A DNA stretch of 41,836 nt from Halobacteriales archaeon SW_8_68_21 (GTDB lineage Archaea > Halobacteriota > Halobacteria > Halobacteriales > Haloferacaceae), in the NCBI GenBank assembly GCA_003023405.1, contig PXST01000048.1:57561-99396 (forward strand), given 5' to 3'. The position numbers were made by a program, and so were the translations under genes. Positions within the stretch are counted from its first letter, which is position 1, and every line of letters starts with the position of its first letter. Shown piece after piece: positions 39,881 through 41,836 of this stretch. The notes below the pieces were generated by a model. It was not told where the DNA came from. It made no database searches and saw only the letters and a program-made list of their open reading frames with translations.

Positions 39881-41836
39881 GCGACCGCAAGGAGTTCCGC
39901 GATCTCGCGTCCCCCGAGGCCGCCCGCGACGCGATCGCCTCGCTCGACCTCTCGGCCGACACGGAGACGGTCCCGCTGCGGGAGGCTCGCGGCCGCGTCC
40001 TCGCCGAGCGGATCGACGCCGCTATCGACGTACCGGGCTTCGACCGCGCCTCGATGGACGGGTACGCCGTCCGGGCGCGCGACACCTTCGGTGCCGACGA
40101 GGCCGACCCCGCCGAACTCGACCTCGTCGGTGCGGTCCACGCGGGCGCGAGACCCGACGTGACGGTCGAACCGGGCACGTGCGCGGAGATCTCCACGGGC
40201 GCGGTGATGCCCGACGGCGCGGACGCCGTCGTGATGGTCGAACGGACGGACGAGATCGGTGGCGACGCGGACGACGACGGCGACGCCGCGGCCGACGACG
40301 GCGACGCCGCGGCCGACAGCGCGGCGGGGATCGCGGTCCGAACTTCGGTCGCGCCGGGCGACCACGTGATGACCGCCGGCACGGACATCGCCGCCGGAGC
40401 GCGCGCGCTCGGTCCCGGAACGCGGCTGACGCCCCGAGAGATCGGGCTGCTGTCGGCGCTCGGCGTCGACGAGGTCCCGGTCGAAGGACGCCCGCGCGTC
40501 GGGATCGTCTCGACCGGCGACGAGCTCGTGCGGCCGGGCGAGGCGCTGAACCCAGACCGCGGCGAGATCTACGACGTGAACTCGACGACGATCGCCGCGG
40601 GCGTCGAGGAGGCGGGCGGCGAGCCGGTCCTCTATCCCCACGCCGGCGACGACTACGAGGAGATGGAGCGGCTGCTTCGCCGGGCGGCCGACGAGTGCGA
40701 CCTGGTGCTTTCTTCCGGGTCGACCTCGGCGAGCGCGGTCGACGTGATCTACCGCGTCATCGAGGCGCGCGGCGAACTCCTCCTCCACGGGGTCGCCGTC
40801 AAGCCCGGCAAGCCGATGCTCGTCGGGCGGCTGGACCGCAGGGAGGAGGCGGGGAGTACCGGGGGAGACGGCGAGGCCGGCGAGTCGGCGTACATCGGCC
40901 TCCCCGGCTACCCGGTGTCCGCGCTCACGATCTTCCGGACGTTCGTCGCGCCCGCGATCCGGGAGGCCGCGGGCCAGCCCGAGCCGGCGACGGCGACCCT
41001 CGAAGGGCGGATGGGCGTCGGCGAGCGCTACGGCGAGGGGCGCATGCGCCTGATGCCGGTCGGCCTGCTCGACGTGTCGGACGGCGACGGTGACCGCGAC
41101 CGCGGCGGCGACGGCGACGCAGACGACCGCCCTCTCGTCTACCCGGTCGACAAGGGGTCGGGGGCGACGACGAGCCTCGTCGAGGCCGACGGGGTCGTCG
41201 CGGTCGACCCGGACACGGAGTACCTCGACGCCGGCGAGTCCGTCCCGGTCGACCTGTTCTCGCCCGACGTGCGCCCGCCGACCGTTCTTGGTGTCGGCGA
41301 GGACGACCCCGCGCTCAACCGGCTGCTCGACCGCCTTGCGAACCCGCGCTACCTCGCGGTCGGCTCCCGCGAGGGGCTCCGTCGCCTCCGCGACGGCGTC
41401 CCCGACGTGGCCGTGACCGCGGGACCGACCGACCGCGACGTCGACGCCGAGCGGATCGGCGGGTGGACCCGCGAGTGGGGGCTGGTCGTCCCCGAGGGGA
41501 ACCCGGACGGCGTCGCGGGGCTCGCGGACCTCGTCGACCGCGACCTCCGCTTCCGGAACCGACCGACCGTCTCGGGACTCCGGCGCAGCCTCGACGCGGC
41601 GCTCGACGACCTCGCCGACGGACGCGACGCCGACCGCCGCGCGCTCTCGGAGCGGATCGACGGCTACGAGCGGACCGCGAAGGCGTTCGAGAGCCCGGTC
41701 CGCACGGTCGTCGCCGGCGACGCGGACGCCGGACTCGGCCTCCGCGAGACGGCGGTCCGGCTCGGTTGCGGCTTCGTCCCGCTCGGCGAGCAGTCGGTCG
41801 TCGTCCGCGCCGCACCGAACCGCGTCGACCGCGAGC
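39877..41836 (+). CDS. MoeA-periplasmic-binding-protein-like fusion, cut by window end
   Basis: The protein starts at GTG 39877 and stays open to the window end (653 codons visible). The first ~410 residues are a second MoeA: IDVPGFDRASMDGYAVRARD, ISTGAVMPDGADAVVMVERT, VGIVSTGDELVRPGEAL, VLSSGSTSASAVDVIYRVIE and GVAVKPGKPMLVGRL, then GLPGYPVSALTIF. From about residue 465 a binding-protein-like domain follows (YLAVGSREGLRRLRDG, WTREWGLVVPEGNPDG, LADLVDRDLRFRNR, TVVAGDADAGLGLRETAVRL). This is the MoeA/LysR-substrate-binding fusion known from archaea, proposed to sense or bind molybdate or cofactor. A DGDAAAD repeat sits near residue 130. The 3' end is outside. Confidence 0.88.
   Translation, partial: MSDRKEFRDLASPEAARDAIASLDLSADTETVPLREARGRVLAERIDAAIDVPGFDRASMDGYAVRARDTFGADEADPAELDLVGAVHAGARPDVTVEPGTCAEISTGAVMPDGADAVVMVERTDEIGGDADDDGDAAADDGDAAADSAAGIAVRTSVAPGDHVMTAGTDIAAGARALGPGTRLTPREIGLLSALGVDEVPVEGRPRVGIVSTGDELVRPGEALNPDRGEIYDVNSTTIAAGVEEAGGEPVLYPHAGDDYEEMERLLRRAADECDLVLSSGSTSASAVDVIYRVIEARGELLLHGVAVKPGKPMLVGRLDRREEAGSTGGDGEAGESAYIGLPGYPVSALTIFRTFVAPAIREAAGQPEPATATLEGRMGVGERYGEGRMRLMPVGLLDVSDGDGDRDRGGDGDADDRPLVYPVDKGSGATTSLVEADGVVAVDPDTEYLDAGESVPVDLFSPDVRPPTVLGVGEDDPALNRLLDRLANPRYLAVGSREGLRRLRDGVPDVAVTAGPTDRDVDAERIGGWTREWGLVVPEGNPDGVAGLADLVDRDLRFRNRPTVSGLRRSLDAALDDLADGRDADRRALSERIDGYERTAKAFESPVRTVVAGDADAGLGLRETAVRLGCGFVPLGEQSVVVRAAPNRVDRE
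40266..40318 (+). repeat. 18-bp in-frame tandem repeat in the second moeA
   Basis: GGCGACGCCGCGGCCGAC occurs twice nearly in a row and encodes the duplicated DGDAAAD acidic linker. It lies inside the MoeA N-terminal part, in a loop where insertions are tolerated. Confidence 0.75.

Overview
This window is haloarchaeal chromosomal DNA, most like Halorubrum or a close relative. The evidence is high GC outside one island, strongly acidic Asp/Glu-rich proteins, many leaderless starts with a TATA-like box about 27 bases upstream, archaeal RNase P and Pus10 proteins, archaeal-type CoaD, a trpDFEG operon and gamma-glutamylcysteine ligase. No replicon-specific gene (origin, plasmid partition) is visible. 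The genus is an inference.

Layout. 1-5.6 kb: a cut-off winged-helix protein, phosphoglycolate phosphatase, Rnp4, Trm112, small conserved proteins, an exosome-associated RNA-binding protein, a CoA-disulfide-reductase-type flavoprotein and coaD. 5.6-9.0 kb: a winged-helix regulator, an 18-bp minisatellite, a frameshifted gshA, a lipoprotein, a doxX relic and nth. 9.1-15.5 kb: pus10, a Usp protein and the overlapping trpDFEG operon behind a palindrome-bearing promoter. 15.5-22.4 kb: MoaB with a His-rich N-terminus, a DUF7124-like protein, a small protein behind an inverted repeat, a flavoprotein, broken DUF1684 and PQQ-repeat genes, a DUF6149-like protein, a broken GNAT and a methyltransferase.

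22.4-26.3 kb: a relic zinc-ribbon gene, then an AT-rich island of about 3.2 kb. The island carries a metzincin-like protease gene without a signal peptide, a Tat-exported FN3 protein, a three-helix membrane protein, a FilR1-type regulator and a possible 38-residue hydrophobic peptide. It looks horizontally acquired and is the best candidate for an undescribed system.

26.3-41.8 kb: an AAA ATPase, idi, a DUF2064-like protein, tRNA-Ser(UGA) followed by a partial copy of its own 3' end, superoxide dismutase, a cluster of perfect palindromes, a BioD-like P-loop protein, a frameshifted gene with a 10-bp repeat signature, a pterin dehydratase, a second DUF7124-like protein, a BtpA-family protein, a broken pfkB kinase, a deaminase, an HPP-Usp membrane protein, a broken PHP phosphoesterase, and two moeA genes, the second fused to a binding-protein-like domain and cut by the window end.

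At least eight genes carry frameshifts, internal deletions or amber codons, in places where the protein family is conserved on both sides. Either this strain has unusually many small deletions, or the GC-rich assembly has local collapses. Raw reads would separate the two.
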